Shown: piece after piece, positions 52,378 through 61,306 of the stretch
Position numbering within the stretch: position 1 is the first letter of the stretch
Layout of the letters: every line of letters begins with the position of its first letter
Assembly: GCA_905215805.1 (NCBI GenBank)
Contig: CAJMRL010000015.1
Location: 1-62,164, forward strand
Reading direction: 5' to 3'
Length of the DNA stretch: 62,164 bases
Source of the DNA: an uncultured bacterium
GTDB taxonomy: Bacteria; Bacillota; Clostridia; UBA1381
Notes under the pieces: generated by a model
The model's input: the letters and a program-made list of their open reading frames with translations, nothing else
Told to the model about the DNA's origin: nothing
Database searches by the model: none
Program-made: the position numbers and the translations under genes

Positions 52378-53271
52378 ATGAAAGAGAAATATAAATCCGG
52401 ATTTGCGGCGATAATCGGGATGCCGAATGTTGGAAAATCCACACTACTGAATAAAATAGCGGGGCAGAAGATTGCGATTATATCGGAAAAGCCACAGACT
52501 ACGAGAAATAAGATACTGGCTATACACACAACCGATACGGAGCAGATCATATTTACCGATACACCGGGTATTCATAAGCCGCATAACAAGCTTGGAGAAT
52601 TTATGGTGAATGCGGCAAATGAAACGATGAGGGATGTTGATGTTTTGCTTTTTGTTATAGACGCAACAAGACCTATACAGGATGTTGAGCGTGAAATTGT
52701 AAAGAATATTGCCAAGACAGGGCTTCCATGTATATTGGTCATGAATAAAGTCGATTTAGTGGAAAAATCCAATTTGCTTCCGATGATTGCGGATTATTCG
52801 TCAATGTATGATTTTGAATCTATAGTGCCTATGAGCGCTAAATCCGGTGACGGAGTTGACGTGCTGCTTAATGATATAAAGAATTATATTCCGGAAGGAC
52901 CGCAGTTCTATGATGAGGATATGATTACGGATCAGCCGGAAAAGCAGATCGCGGCTGAAATTATCCGTGAAAAAATGCTTTGGCTTTTGGATAAGGAAAT
53001 ACCGCACGGTATAGCCATAGAAATAACAAAGATGCAGGAAAAAGAAAAGATAACCAATATTTATGCTACTATTTACTGTGAAAAGGCTACACATAAAGGA
53101 ATAATTATAGGAAAAAACGGAGATATGCTCAAAAAAATAGGCTCTATGGCAAGAAAGGATATCGAGCATATGCTTGGGAAAAAGGTATATATGGAGCTTT
53201 GGGTCAAGGTTAAAAATGACTGGAGAAACAGTGATTTCCTTATAAAGAATTTTGGCTATAAGGACGAATAA
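52378..53271 (+). CDS. era: GTPase Era
   Basis: A 297-residue GTPase that binds 16S rRNA and checks 30S assembly. GMPNVGKST (G1), DTPGIHKP (G3) and NKVD (G4) are present, followed by a KH domain (KGIIIGKNGDMLKKIG). AAAGGAA precedes the ATG. Confidence 0.97.
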   Translation: MKEKYKSGFAAIIGMPNVGKSTLLNKIAGQKIAIISEKPQTTRNKILAIHTTDTEQIIFTDTPGIHKPHNKLGEFMVNAANETMRDVDVLLFVIDATRPIQDVEREIVKNIAKTGLPCILVMNKVDLVEKSNLLPMIADYSSMYDFESIVPMSAKSGDGVDVLLNDIKNYIPEGPQFYDEDMITDQPEKQIAAEIIREKMLWLLDKEIPHGIAIEITKMQEKEKITNIYATIYCEKATHKGIIIGKNGDMLKKIGSMARKDIEHMLGKKVYMELWVKVKNDWRNSDFLIKNFGYKDE

Positions 53272-53341
53272 CATAAAATTACAGTATATTAATTCCCTTA
53301 AGGATAAAATAATAAATATATATTCTTGGGGAGGTTTTATT

Positions 53342-53464
53342 ATGGAAGCATGGGAGGAATTCATTAGGACCGGCGGTATAGAGGAATATCTTTTATACCG
53401 CTTGCAGACGGAAAAATACGGCGGTGAGGATAAAGAATGTCAGACGTCAGAGCAAGAGGAATAG
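53342..53464 (+). CDS. yqzL: YqzL-like small protein
   Basis: A 40-residue protein starting at ATG 53342 behind GGGGAGG. AWEEFIRTGGIEEYLLYR is the core of the YqzL family, tiny proteins found between era and recO in Firmicutes. Function unknown. It overlaps recO by 28 nt. An in-frame extension to 53252 lies over era and lacks a ribosome site. Confidence 0.82.
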   Translation: MEAWEEFIRTGGIEEYLLYRLQTEKYGGEDKECQTSEQEE

Positions 53465-54183
53465 TAATAAAGCGAAGCGATTATGGAGACAATAACTGTA
53501 TTCTGAGTATTTTTACTCCTAACAGAGGGATAATAAAAGCCGTTATATATGGAGTGAAGCGGGGAAGAAATAATTCAAAAGCGGCATCGGGGCAGTTTTT
53601 ATGCTATGGTGAGTATTATTTGTATCAAGGAAAGGGAGATATTGCGTCTGTCAACAGCGTAAATATAATAGATGCTTTTTTGCCGATTTCACAAAGTATC
53701 GCCAAGCTTGCTCTTTGCAATTATATGGCTGACACGGTATGGCGTATGCTGGGAGAAAATAATGCTGATGAAAGACTGTTCGGGATTTTTATGAACAGTA
53801 TATATGCGCTTGCCTATCGTGATGACGACATGGAAAAAGTGAAAATGGTATTTGAGCTGAAGCTTATGTGTGCGGAGGGGTATATGCCGGTTATAGACAG
53901 CTGTGTCATATGCGGCAGCAGGGATAATATATGCCGGTTTAGCGCCGAGGCGGGAGGAGTTGTATGCTCATCCTGCAACAGCCCTGACGGGGTCGCCATA
54001 GGAGAAGGAGAGCTTGCGGCACTTCGCTACATAACCGGATGTGCAGATAGGAAAATGCTGGCGTTTAATTCGGATAAGGCTCTGATAGAAAGAGTGGGAA
54101 AACTGTCTGAAAAGTATTTGACCGTTCAGACAGACACTAAGTTTTCTTCGCTTGATTACTACAAAGCTGTAAAAGATATATGA
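53437..54183 (+). CDS. recO: DNA repair protein RecO
   Basis: A 248-residue recombination mediator. The N-terminal OB fold (ARGIVIKRSDYGDNNCILSIFTPNRG), a helical middle, and a zinc-binding part with CVICG and CSSC match the family. RecO works with RecR to load RecA on gaps. It ends the era-yqzL-recO group. Confidence 0.94.
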   Translation: MSDVRARGIVIKRSDYGDNNCILSIFTPNRGIIKAVIYGVKRGRNNSKAASGQFLCYGEYYLYQGKGDIASVNSVNIIDAFLPISQSIAKLALCNYMADTVWRMLGENNADERLFGIFMNSIYALAYRDDDMEKVKMVFELKLMCAEGYMPVIDSCVICGSRDNICRFSAEAGGVVCSSCNSPDGVAIGEGELAALRYITGCADRKMLAFNSDKALIERVGKLSEKYLTVQTDTKFSSLDYYKAVKDI

Positions 54184-54268
54184 TTGGTGAGTATATCTAA
54201 AGAGCGAAAAGAATATTGTACATTATATATGAATTTCGAGAAAAAATAAAAAAAAGTAAAAAAAACTC

Positions 54269-54297
54269 TTGCAATATTTATAATATTGCTGTATAAT
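54269..54297 (+). promoter_or_regulatory. Sigma-A-type promoter of rpsT
   Basis: TTGCAA (54269-54274) and TATAAT (54292-54297) with 17-nt spacing, 41 nt before the ATG. Confidence 0.78.
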
Positions 54298-54337
54298 AAT
54301 ATGGTATTATGATTAAATTTTGCGGAGGTGTAAACGA

Positions 54338-54601
54338 ATGCCTAATATCAAATCGGCAAAGAAGAGAGTTAAGGTTATTGAAAAGAAGACACAAATTAAC
54401 CTTGCTCACAAGACAGCACTCAAGACAGCTATAAAGAAGTTTGAGGCTGCTGCTCAGAGCGGCAATAAGGATGAGGCTCAGGTTTTGTTCAACGATGCTG
54501 CAAAGAAGTTAGATAAAGGCGTGGCTCAGGGTATCATTCACAAGAATGCCGCTGCCAGAAAAAAGTCACAGCTTGCTATTAAGCTTGCGAAGCTTGCGTA
54601 A
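54338..54601 (+). CDS. rpsT: Ribosomal protein bS20
   Basis: An 87-residue small-subunit protein. MPNIKSAKKRVKV at the start and KGVAQGIIHKNAAARKKSQL toward the end are typical. ATG at 54338 follows GGAGGTG; a frame opening at 54320 overlaps that site. Codon use is biased to frequent codons, as expected for a highly expressed gene. Confidence 0.97.
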   Translation: MPNIKSAKKRVKVIEKKTQINLAHKTALKTAIKKFEAAAQSGNKDEAQVLFNDAAKKLDKGVAQGIIHKNAAARKKSQLAIKLAKLA

Positions 54602-54612
54602 AAGAAAAATAT

Positions 54613-54646
54613 AAAAATACCGTTCCGAAAGGAGCGGTATTTTTGT
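54613..54646 (+). terminator. Intrinsic terminator of rpsT
   Basis: Sixteen-pair imperfect stem from 54613 with a GAAA tetraloop, ending in CGGTATTTTTG. The A run on the left makes it partly bidirectional. Confidence 0.92.
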
Positions 54647-54657
54647 TATATAAAGAC

Positions 54658-54688
54658 ACAAAAAGCGACTCCTTCAAAGGAGCCGCCC
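54658..54688 (-). terminator. Intrinsic terminator of hpf
   Basis: On the minus strand GCGGCTCC pairs with GGAGTCGC around TTTGAA, followed by TTTTTGTGT. Confidence 0.85.
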
Positions 54689-54692
54689 GAAT

Positions 54693-55232
54693 TTATTCAA
54701 CAGATTCAATAAGCGCATATTTTCCGTCTTTTCTCTTATAAACAACATTCATTTCATTTGTATCAACATTCTTGAATACAAAGAACGTATGTCCGAGCAA
54801 GTTCATTTGTAATACTGCTTCTTCCGGAGTCATGGGCTTTACAACAAATCTCTTTTTCTTTACGATCTCGAATTCGCTTGTATCATCGCCGCCGGTATAT
54901 TCAGCACCGGAAATAAGCATAGAATCAAGTGTAGCATCCTTTTTTATGCGCTTTGCTAATTTAGTTTTATTTCTTCTTATCTGACGTTCTATAACATCTA
55001 CAATCTTATCAATTGCAGCAGTGATCTCTTTATCGGAAACCTCTGCACGATAAATTATTCCTGCAGCGCTGATCTGTGCTTCTATATAATCATTATCCTT
55101 TATAGTTCCCAATACAATTCTTGCATTAGGCTCTTCCCTGAAGAATTTATCGAGCTTTGATAACTTTTTCTCTACATATTCTTTAACTTTATCGCTGTTT
55201 TCAATTTTTCTGCAAATGATATTGAACTTCAT
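54693..55232 (-). CDS. hpf: Ribosome hibernation promoting factor, long form
   Basis: A 179-residue protein. The N-terminal domain (KFNIICRKIENSDKVKEYVEKKL) binds in the 30S channel; the C-terminal domain (KKKRFVVKPMTPEEAVLQMNLLGHTFFVF) dimerises to build 100S ribosomes. The length shows the long type found in Firmicutes. ATG at 55232 follows AAAGGAGTGA. It is convergent with rpsT. Confidence 0.95.
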   Translation of the reverse strand: MKFNIICRKIENSDKVKEYVEKKLSKLDKFFREEPNARIVLGTIKDNDYIEAQISAAGIIYRAEVSDKEITAAIDKIVDVIERQIRRNKTKLAKRIKKDATLDSMLISGAEYTGGDDTSEFEIVKKKRFVVKPMTPEEAVLQMNLLGHTFFVFKNVDTNEMNVVYKRKDGKYALIESVE

Positions 55233-55354
55233 AAATGTCACTCCTTTGTTATCTTTTTGGGAAGACTCTCTTCCTTTGTTATAATATATATACCACCATA
55301 GCCATAATTTTAAACATTTATTTTTAAATTTAAGAAAAAAATTATATATTACCC

Positions 55355-55383
55355 TTGAAAATTTCTATAAAATATAGTAGAAT
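55355..55383 (+). promoter_or_regulatory. Sigma-A-type promoter of the mannosyltransferase-like gene
   Basis: TTGAAA (55355-55360) and TAGAAT (55378-55383), 17-nt spacing, 42 nt before the ATG. Confidence 0.65.
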
Positions 55384-55425
55384 TATAAACTGGAAGTAAT
55401 TTTTTTTATACGAGGTGAATTTTAA

Positions 55426-58400
55426 ATGGCAGTTATTCTGACAATAACGGCGGCAATGCTTGTTATGGGCTATGCCGTATGGCAGTATGCGCTGTATCCG
55501 GCTATGAAAAAACCGGGCAGAGGAAGCGATAACGCTTTGTATATAATAGGCGTGCTTGCTGCTGCATTTGTAGTGTATGTTATATGTGCCGCATCCTATT
55601 CCGGACATAAAACAGACATGAGTTGCTTTTCGGCATGGGCGGATATGATATTTAAGGATGGGATAGGCTCTTTTTATAAATCCGAAGCCTTCCATGATTA
55701 TCCGCCGGGCTATATGTATGTTTTATGGGTGATAGGAGCGTTAAAGCAGGTATTCGGAAGCTCCAATATTCTAATAAAAATGCCCGCTATTATATGCGAT
55801 ATAGCTACGGGATTTGTAATATACCGTATAGCGGATAAGCGCTTCGGAAATGCAAGAGCTTCTCTTATAAGCGCTTTATATCTGTTTAATCCCGCTGTTG
55901 TAATGAACAGTGCAATATGGGGTCAGGTAGACTCTATATATACACTTTTAGCAGTGGCGATGCTGTATTTCGTAAGTGAAAAGCAGATGATAAAATCATA
56001 TTTTATGTTTGCGCTTTGTATATTCGTAAAACCGCAGGCGTTTATTTTTATGCCTGTAATGATTTTCGGAATAATAGAGAACGTCTTTTTGCCGAAGTTT
56101 GATTCTCAGAAATTTGTTAAGAATCTTATATGGGGATTGGGCGCAATTGCAATGATATTTATACTTGCTCTCCCGTTTGGATTGGGAAATGTAATAGAGC
56201 AGTATAAATCTACGCTTGCTTCATATCCTTATATGACGGTAAATGCGTTCAATTTATGGGGAGCACTCGGAAAGAACTGGGTTCAGCTTACTACTGCGAC
56301 TTCAGTTATAGGATATATATTCTTAGTTTTAATTGTTGCATACAGCACATATTTGTTCTTTAAGAGCAAAAGTAAGGCAAAGTATTATTTTACCGGAGCC
56401 GTGCTCTCGCTTGCAACATATATGCTTTCTGTGAAAATGCACGACAGGTATGCTTTTCCGACAATGATAATGCTTTTGCTTGCATTTGTTGAGGCGCGCG
56501 ATGCAAAGGGCTTTGCCCTGTATGTGCTTAATTCGGCGGCGCAGTTCTTTAATGTGGCATGGGTATTGTTTATATATGAACAGGATATAAACAAATATTT
56601 TGTAAGCCCGGTTATAAAGGTTGCATCTGTAATAAATATTGTGATTTTTGCGTTTATGATATTTATAGCGCAGAAGCAATATGTAGCCGACAGCTTTAAC
56701 GCTGTAGAGCCTGTTCAGCCGACGAAGGGCAGAAAAACCAATACAGTTCATGACAAGAAGCCTGTGACGAGTTTAAGACCTCCCAAGGAATATGGACTGA
56801 GATTGAGTGAAAAGCTTCCTAAGCTTACTCGTGCGGATCTTATAATTATGGCAGTGATTATGGTTGTATATGGTGCGATAGCTCTTTATGACCTCGGCGA
56901 TATGGATGCTCCCGAAACAGACGTTGACGTTAAGGCGGGGGTAACGGTCGATATGGGCAGTGATGTGGAAATAGGTAAAATAAAATTCTTTAACGGTCCG
57001 AATCAGCTTGAGAAGACGAGGGCGCTGAAGCTGACTTTTACAAATTCTCAAAATGTTCAGGTAAAGAGTGAATCGATAGACTCCGGAGCGGTATTCTACT
57101 GGTCGGAGAAAAGCGAGAATATAAGTGCAAGATATATTAATGTTTCCACTAACGGCGAGCTTTTGAATATAAAGGAGCTGTGTATATTGGATAAGGACGG
57201 AAATATTCTGCGTCCGGCTAATGCGGATGACTCATCCGTTGCCGCACTGTTTGACGAGCAGGAGCTTTGTCCGGAGAGAACAACATTCCGCAACAGCACT
57301 TATTTTGACGAAATATATCATGCGCGTACTGCATATGAATTTATACACCATCTGCCGATATATGAATGGACTCATCCTCCGCTTGGAAAGCTTATTATTG
57401 CCGTTGGTATAATGATATTCGGAATGTGTCCGTTTGGATGGAGAATAGCTGGAACTGTTATAGGCATTCTTATGATACCGGCAATATTCATTTTCGTCAA
57501 GAAGCTTACAAAGAAGACATGGCTTGCGGCATTGGGATGTATTTTGTTCACGTTTGACTTTATGCATTTTGCTCAGACTCGTATAGCGACAATTGACGTA
57601 TACGTTACCTTCTTTATAATATTGATGTACTATTTTATGTATAAGTATTATACCATGAGCTTCTATGACACGCCTCTTAAGAAAACATTTATACCGCTTG
57701 CACTTTCGGGAATATGTATGGGCCTTGGTGTTGCAAGCAAGTGGACGGGCGCTTATGCCGGAGCGGGCTTGGCAGTGATATTCTTTATTACTCTCACACA
57801 AAGATATTTAGAGTACCGCTATGCTGTGGCTCATCCGTCAGGAAAAAGTTCAGGTATCGATAATAAGAGGATAATAGAGGAATTTACGCCTAAGATGATG
57901 AAAACGCTGGGATGGTGCGTAATATTCTTTGTAATTGTGCCGATTGTGATCTATTGCTGCTCATATATTCCATATATGATGACGCCGAGCGGAAACGGTT
58001 TAAAGACTGTAACAGATAATATACAGTCGATGTATACCTACCACGCAAAGACTGTAACAGACGCAACGCATCCTTATTCATCGCATTGGTATCAGTGGCC
58101 TACCATGTACAGACCGATTTATTACTATTCGGGAACTGTTAGCGGAAATATTAAGGAAGGTATAAGTTCCTTTGGAAATCCGGCTGTATGGTGGGTAGGA
58201 ATAGCGGCTATATTCTATATGATATATATCGCAGTCACAAAGCGTGATATGAAAGCGCTGTTCCTCCTTGTTGGATATTTTGCGCAGCTTATCCCGTGGA
58301 TGGGTGTAACGAGAATTACGTTTATATATCATTATTTCCCGTGTGTGCCGTTCCTCGTGCTTATGATTATATACTCGATTTATGATATATATGAAAATGC

Positions 58401-58566
58401 GAGTGATGCCAATAAGAAAAAGATATTTATCGGAGCCTGTGTATATACCGGAATTGCGGTAGTGCTGTTTGCGATGTTCTATCCGGTTCTTTCGGGTCAG
58501 CCATGTTCGCTTGATTATGCTAATACATGGCTTAAATGGTTTGATTCATGGGTGCTTCTGACATAA
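55426..58566 (+). CDS. Two-module polytopic glycosyltransferase with C-terminal PMT domain
   Basis: A 1046-residue membrane protein. Residues 1 to about 425 hold about ten helices with GT-C features (HDYPPGYMYVLW, WGQVDSIYTLL). After a basic linker and one helix (about 470-490) comes a beta-rich outside domain (about 495-615). From about 625 the second half is a protein-O-mannosyltransferase-like module: FDEIYHARTAYEFIHHLPIYE with the conserved Asp-Glu, THPPLGKL, and FDFMHFAQTRIATIDVY. Such enzymes move sugars from polyprenyl phosphate to proteins or glycans at the outer face. Acceptor unknown; single gene with its own promoter and terminator. Confidence 0.82.
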   Translation: MAVILTITAAMLVMGYAVWQYALYPAMKKPGRGSDNALYIIGVLAAAFVVYVICAASYSGHKTDMSCFSAWADMIFKDGIGSFYKSEAFHDYPPGYMYVLWVIGALKQVFGSSNILIKMPAIICDIATGFVIYRIADKRFGNARASLISALYLFNPAVVMNSAIWGQVDSIYTLLAVAMLYFVSEKQMIKSYFMFALCIFVKPQAFIFMPVMIFGIIENVFLPKFDSQKFVKNLIWGLGAIAMIFILALPFGLGNVIEQYKSTLASYPYMTVNAFNLWGALGKNWVQLTTATSVIGYIFLVLIVAYSTYLFFKSKSKAKYYFTGAVLSLATYMLSVKMHDRYAFPTMIMLLLAFVEARDAKGFALYVLNSAAQFFNVAWVLFIYEQDINKYFVSPVIKVASVINIVIFAFMIFIAQKQYVADSFNAVEPVQPTKGRKTNTVHDKKPVTSLRPPKEYGLRLSEKLPKLTRADLIIMAVIMVVYGAIALYDLGDMDAPETDVDVKAGVTVDMGSDVEIGKIKFFNGPNQLEKTRALKLTFTNSQNVQVKSESIDSGAVFYWSEKSENISARYINVSTNGELLNIKELCILDKDGNILRPANADDSSVAALFDEQELCPERTTFRNSTYFDEIYHARTAYEFIHHLPIYEWTHPPLGKLIIAVGIMIFGMCPFGWRIAGTVIGILMIPAIFIFVKKLTKKTWLAALGCILFTFDFMHFAQTRIATIDVYVTFFIILMYYFMYKYYTMSFYDTPLKKTFIPLALSGICMGLGVASKWTGAYAGAGLAVIFFITLTQRYLEYRYAVAHPSGKSSGIDNKRIIEEFTPKMMKTLGWCVIFFVIVPIVIYCCSYIPYMMTPSGNGLKTVTDNIQSMYTYHAKTVTDATHPYSSHWYQWPTMYRPIYYYSGTVSGNIKEGISSFGNPAVWWVGIAAIFYMIYIAVTKRDMKALFLLVGYFAQLIPWMGVTRITFIYHYFPCVPFLVLMIIYSIYDIYENASDANKKKIFIGACVYTGIAVVLFAMFYPVLSGQPCSLDYANTWLKWFDSWVLLT

Positions 58567-58573
58567 AGCATAT

Positions 58574-58600
58574 GCCGCCGCTTTTTGCGGCGGTTTTTTA
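58574..58600 (+). terminator. Intrinsic terminator after the mannosyltransferase-like gene
   Basis: CCGCCGC (58575-58581) pairs with GCGGCGG (58587-58593) around TTTTT, followed by TTTTTT. Confidence 0.95.
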
Positions 58601-58645
58601 TGCGTAAAATTTACAAAACATAGTGACAAAATTTTTGTAATAGTA

Positions 58646-58674
58646 TTTACTTTTTTAAGCAGATGTGATATAAT
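58646..58674 (+). promoter_or_regulatory. Sigma-A-type promoter of the glycyl radical enzyme operon
   Basis: TTTACT (58646-58651) and TATAAT (58669-58674) with 17-nt spacing, 44 nt before the ATG. No clear operator was seen. Confidence 0.6.
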
Positions 58675-58718
58675 CAATATATATTTGAAGAATTTCTATA
58701 TTGGGGTGATTAAGAGAA

Positions 58719-61250
58719 ATGAGAAAGTTCAATACTACAGATATACCCATGACTGACAGAATAAAACGTCTGATTGAGAATACCTTTGCAAAAATGCCTG
58801 AAATTGAAGCAGATCGTGCAGTGCTTATAACAGAGAGCTATAAGCAGACAGAAAATATGCCGATCGTAAAGCGCCGTGCACTGGCTTTTGAGCATATTTT
58901 GGAGAATATACCTATAACAATAAGAGAGTATGAGCTTATTGTGGGAAGCGCCACAAAGGCGCCGAGAAGCTGTCAGGTATTTCCGGAGTATTCATATGAA
59001 TGGCTTGAATCGGAACTTGATACAATAGAATTCCGTGAGGCAGATCCATTCCATGTATCGGAAGAAGTAAAGGCAGAGCTGCGCCGTGTGTTCCCATATT
59101 GGAAGAACAAGACTACAAGCGAGCTGGCGTCATCATATATGGCTCCGGAGGCTCAGATGGCAATAGAGCATAATATGTTCACTCCGGGAAACTACTATTA
59201 TAATGGAGTAGGACATTATACAGCTGATTATGGAAAGGTTATAGGAATAGGCTATAAGGGCATTATTGCCGAAGCGGAAGCGGAATTGGAAAAATGCGAT
59301 GTTGCCGATGCGGATTATGCAAAAAGACATGAATTTCTTGAATCTGTAATAATCTCATGCAAAGCAGTTATTAACTATGCAAGACGCTATGCGGAGCTTG
59401 CGTATGAAACGGCAAAGAGCTGTTCCGACCCTGTCAGAAAACAGGAGCTTTTGATTATCGCAAAGAACTGTGCTCATGTACCGGAAAATCCGGCAGAAGA
59501 TTTCTATGAGGCTTGTCAGAGCTTCTGGTTCGTGCAGATGCTTTTACAGATGGAATCAAGCGGACATTCAATTTCACCTGGACGATTTGACCAGTACATG
59601 TATCCTCTGTATAAGCAGGGAATAGAGAACGGAACGCTTACTCGTGAATTTGCGCAGGAGCTGCTTGACTGTATATGGGTAAAGCTTAATGACCTCAATA
59701 AGGCGCGCGATGCAGCATCGGCAGAAGGATTTGCAGGCTACAGCCTGTTTCAGAATCTTTGCGCCGGCGGACAGACCAAGGAGGGAATTGACGCGACAAA
59801 TGATTTATCATTCCTTTGTATTCAGGCGTCTATGCACACAAGACTTCCGGCGCCGTCATTTTCTGTAAGAGTATGGAACGGAACCCCGAATGAATTTTTA
59901 GTGAAATGTGCAGAATTGACGCGTACAGGAGTTGGATTACCGGCGTATTACAACGATGAGGTAATCATACCATCTCTTATGAGCAGGGGAGTATCGCTTG
60001 AGGATGCGAGAGACTATAATATAATTGGCTGTGTAGAGCCTCAGGCTCCTCATAAAACGCATGGATGGCATGACGCGGCATTCTTTAATATGCTGCGACC
60101 GGTTGAGCTTGTATTTTCAAACGGAATGGACGAGGGCGTTCAGATAGGCTTAAAAACGGGAGAGCTGTCGTCATTTAAGACTTTTGATGATTTCTATAAC
60201 GCATATAAGGCTCAGACGCATTATATGATAAAGCTTATGGTAAACGCAAATAATGCGATAGATACAGCTCATGCAGAGCGCTGCCCGCTTCCGTATGCGG
60301 CAAGTATGATTGATAACTGCATAGAGAACGGAAAGACAATGGAAGAAGGCGGAGCGATTTATAATTTTACCGGTCCGCAGGGCTTCGGTATAGCCAATAT
60401 GACAGACGGTCTGTATGCGATCAAGCAGCTTGTTTATGAAAAGCATTTATGCACTCTTGAGGATTTTAAGGATGCTATGTCGCATAATTTTGGAGAGCCT
60501 ATCGCTCCGAAGGGCGCGCAGAGATTGACCAAACAGGTCGTGGACAATCTTGTAAAGGCAGGAAAAACGGTAAGCAAAGAACAGATAATGGATATATGCA
60601 GAATGTTCCTTGTAAATGAAACTCCGGCTGATAAGAAAGCTAAGTATGATAATTTGCGCAAAATGATAGACGGTTGTCCTAAATACGGAAATAATATTGA
60701 TGAAGTGGATTATTTTGCGCGTGATGTGGCGTATGTATATACAAAAGAGCTTGAAAAATATAAGAATCCAAGGGGAGGTATTTTCCAGGCGGGTCTGTAT
60801 CCTGTTTCGGCAAATGTACCTCTCGGCTCACAAACGGGCGCTACTCCGGACGGCAGACTTTGCGCTACTCCTATAGCTGACGGAGTCGGTCCGAGAAGCG
60901 GATATGATGTAAAGGGTCCGACAGCGGCGGCAAATTCTGTTGCGCATCTTGACCACGGTATAGCGTCAAACGGAACATTATATAATCAGAAATTCCATCC
61001 TTCGGCACTGAGCGGAGTGAGCGGATTACAGAATTTTGTTTCATACATAAGAGCCTTCTTTGATCAGAAGGGAATGCACATGCAGTTTAACGTTGTAAGC
61101 CGTGAAACGCTTATTGATGCTCAGAAGCATCCTGAAAATTATAAGTCTTTGGTTGTACGTGTTGCGGGATACAGTGCTTTGTTTACAACGCTTTCACGTT
61201 CGCTTCAGGATGATATTATAAATAGAACTGAGCAGGCTTTTAACGCATAA
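58719..61250 (+). CDS. Glycyl radical enzyme, glycerol/diol dehydratase-like
   Basis: An 843-residue oxygen-sensitive radical enzyme. The active-site Cys438 and Glu440 lie in GCVEPQAP. His166, His283-Ser284 and Asp452 fall where the B12-independent glycerol dehydratase of Clostridium butyricum has His164, His281-Ser282 and Asp447. The radical glycine is Gly817 in RVAGYSA. This pattern favours dehydration of glycerol, a 1,2-diol or a similar substrate over pyruvate formate-lyase activity. Related dehydratases (for example for hydroxyproline) share part of it. No aldehyde or alcohol dehydrogenase or microcompartment genes are adjacent. Its activase follows. Confidence 0.85.
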   Translation: MRKFNTTDIPMTDRIKRLIENTFAKMPEIEADRAVLITESYKQTENMPIVKRRALAFEHILENIPITIREYELIVGSATKAPRSCQVFPEYSYEWLESELDTIEFREADPFHVSEEVKAELRRVFPYWKNKTTSELASSYMAPEAQMAIEHNMFTPGNYYYNGVGHYTADYGKVIGIGYKGIIAEAEAELEKCDVADADYAKRHEFLESVIISCKAVINYARRYAELAYETAKSCSDPVRKQELLIIAKNCAHVPENPAEDFYEACQSFWFVQMLLQMESSGHSISPGRFDQYMYPLYKQGIENGTLTREFAQELLDCIWVKLNDLNKARDAASAEGFAGYSLFQNLCAGGQTKEGIDATNDLSFLCIQASMHTRLPAPSFSVRVWNGTPNEFLVKCAELTRTGVGLPAYYNDEVIIPSLMSRGVSLEDARDYNIIGCVEPQAPHKTHGWHDAAFFNMLRPVELVFSNGMDEGVQIGLKTGELSSFKTFDDFYNAYKAQTHYMIKLMVNANNAIDTAHAERCPLPYAASMIDNCIENGKTMEEGGAIYNFTGPQGFGIANMTDGLYAIKQLVYEKHLCTLEDFKDAMSHNFGEPIAPKGAQRLTKQVVDNLVKAGKTVSKEQIMDICRMFLVNETPADKKAKYDNLRKMIDGCPKYGNNIDEVDYFARDVAYVYTKELEKYKNPRGGIFQAGLYPVSANVPLGSQTGATPDGRLCATPIADGVGPRSGYDVKGPTAAANSVAHLDHGIASNGTLYNQKFHPSALSGVSGLQNFVSYIRAFFDQKGMHMQFNVVSRETLIDAQKHPENYKSLVVRVAGYSALFTTLSRSLQDDIINRTEQAFNA

Positions 61251-61262
61251 ATTAAGATATTG

Positions 61263-61284
61263 CGGGGCAGATATATCTGTCCCG
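61263..61284 (+). terminator. Palindromic hairpin between radical enzyme and activase
   Basis: CGGGGCAGAT pairs with ATCTGTCCCG (one G-U), followed only by ATTTCT. It may reduce transcription into the activase gene or stabilise the upstream mRNA, giving less activase than enzyme. That effect is inferred. Confidence 0.55.
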
Positions 61285-61306
61285 ATTTCTACAGTGAGGA
61301 ATACAT

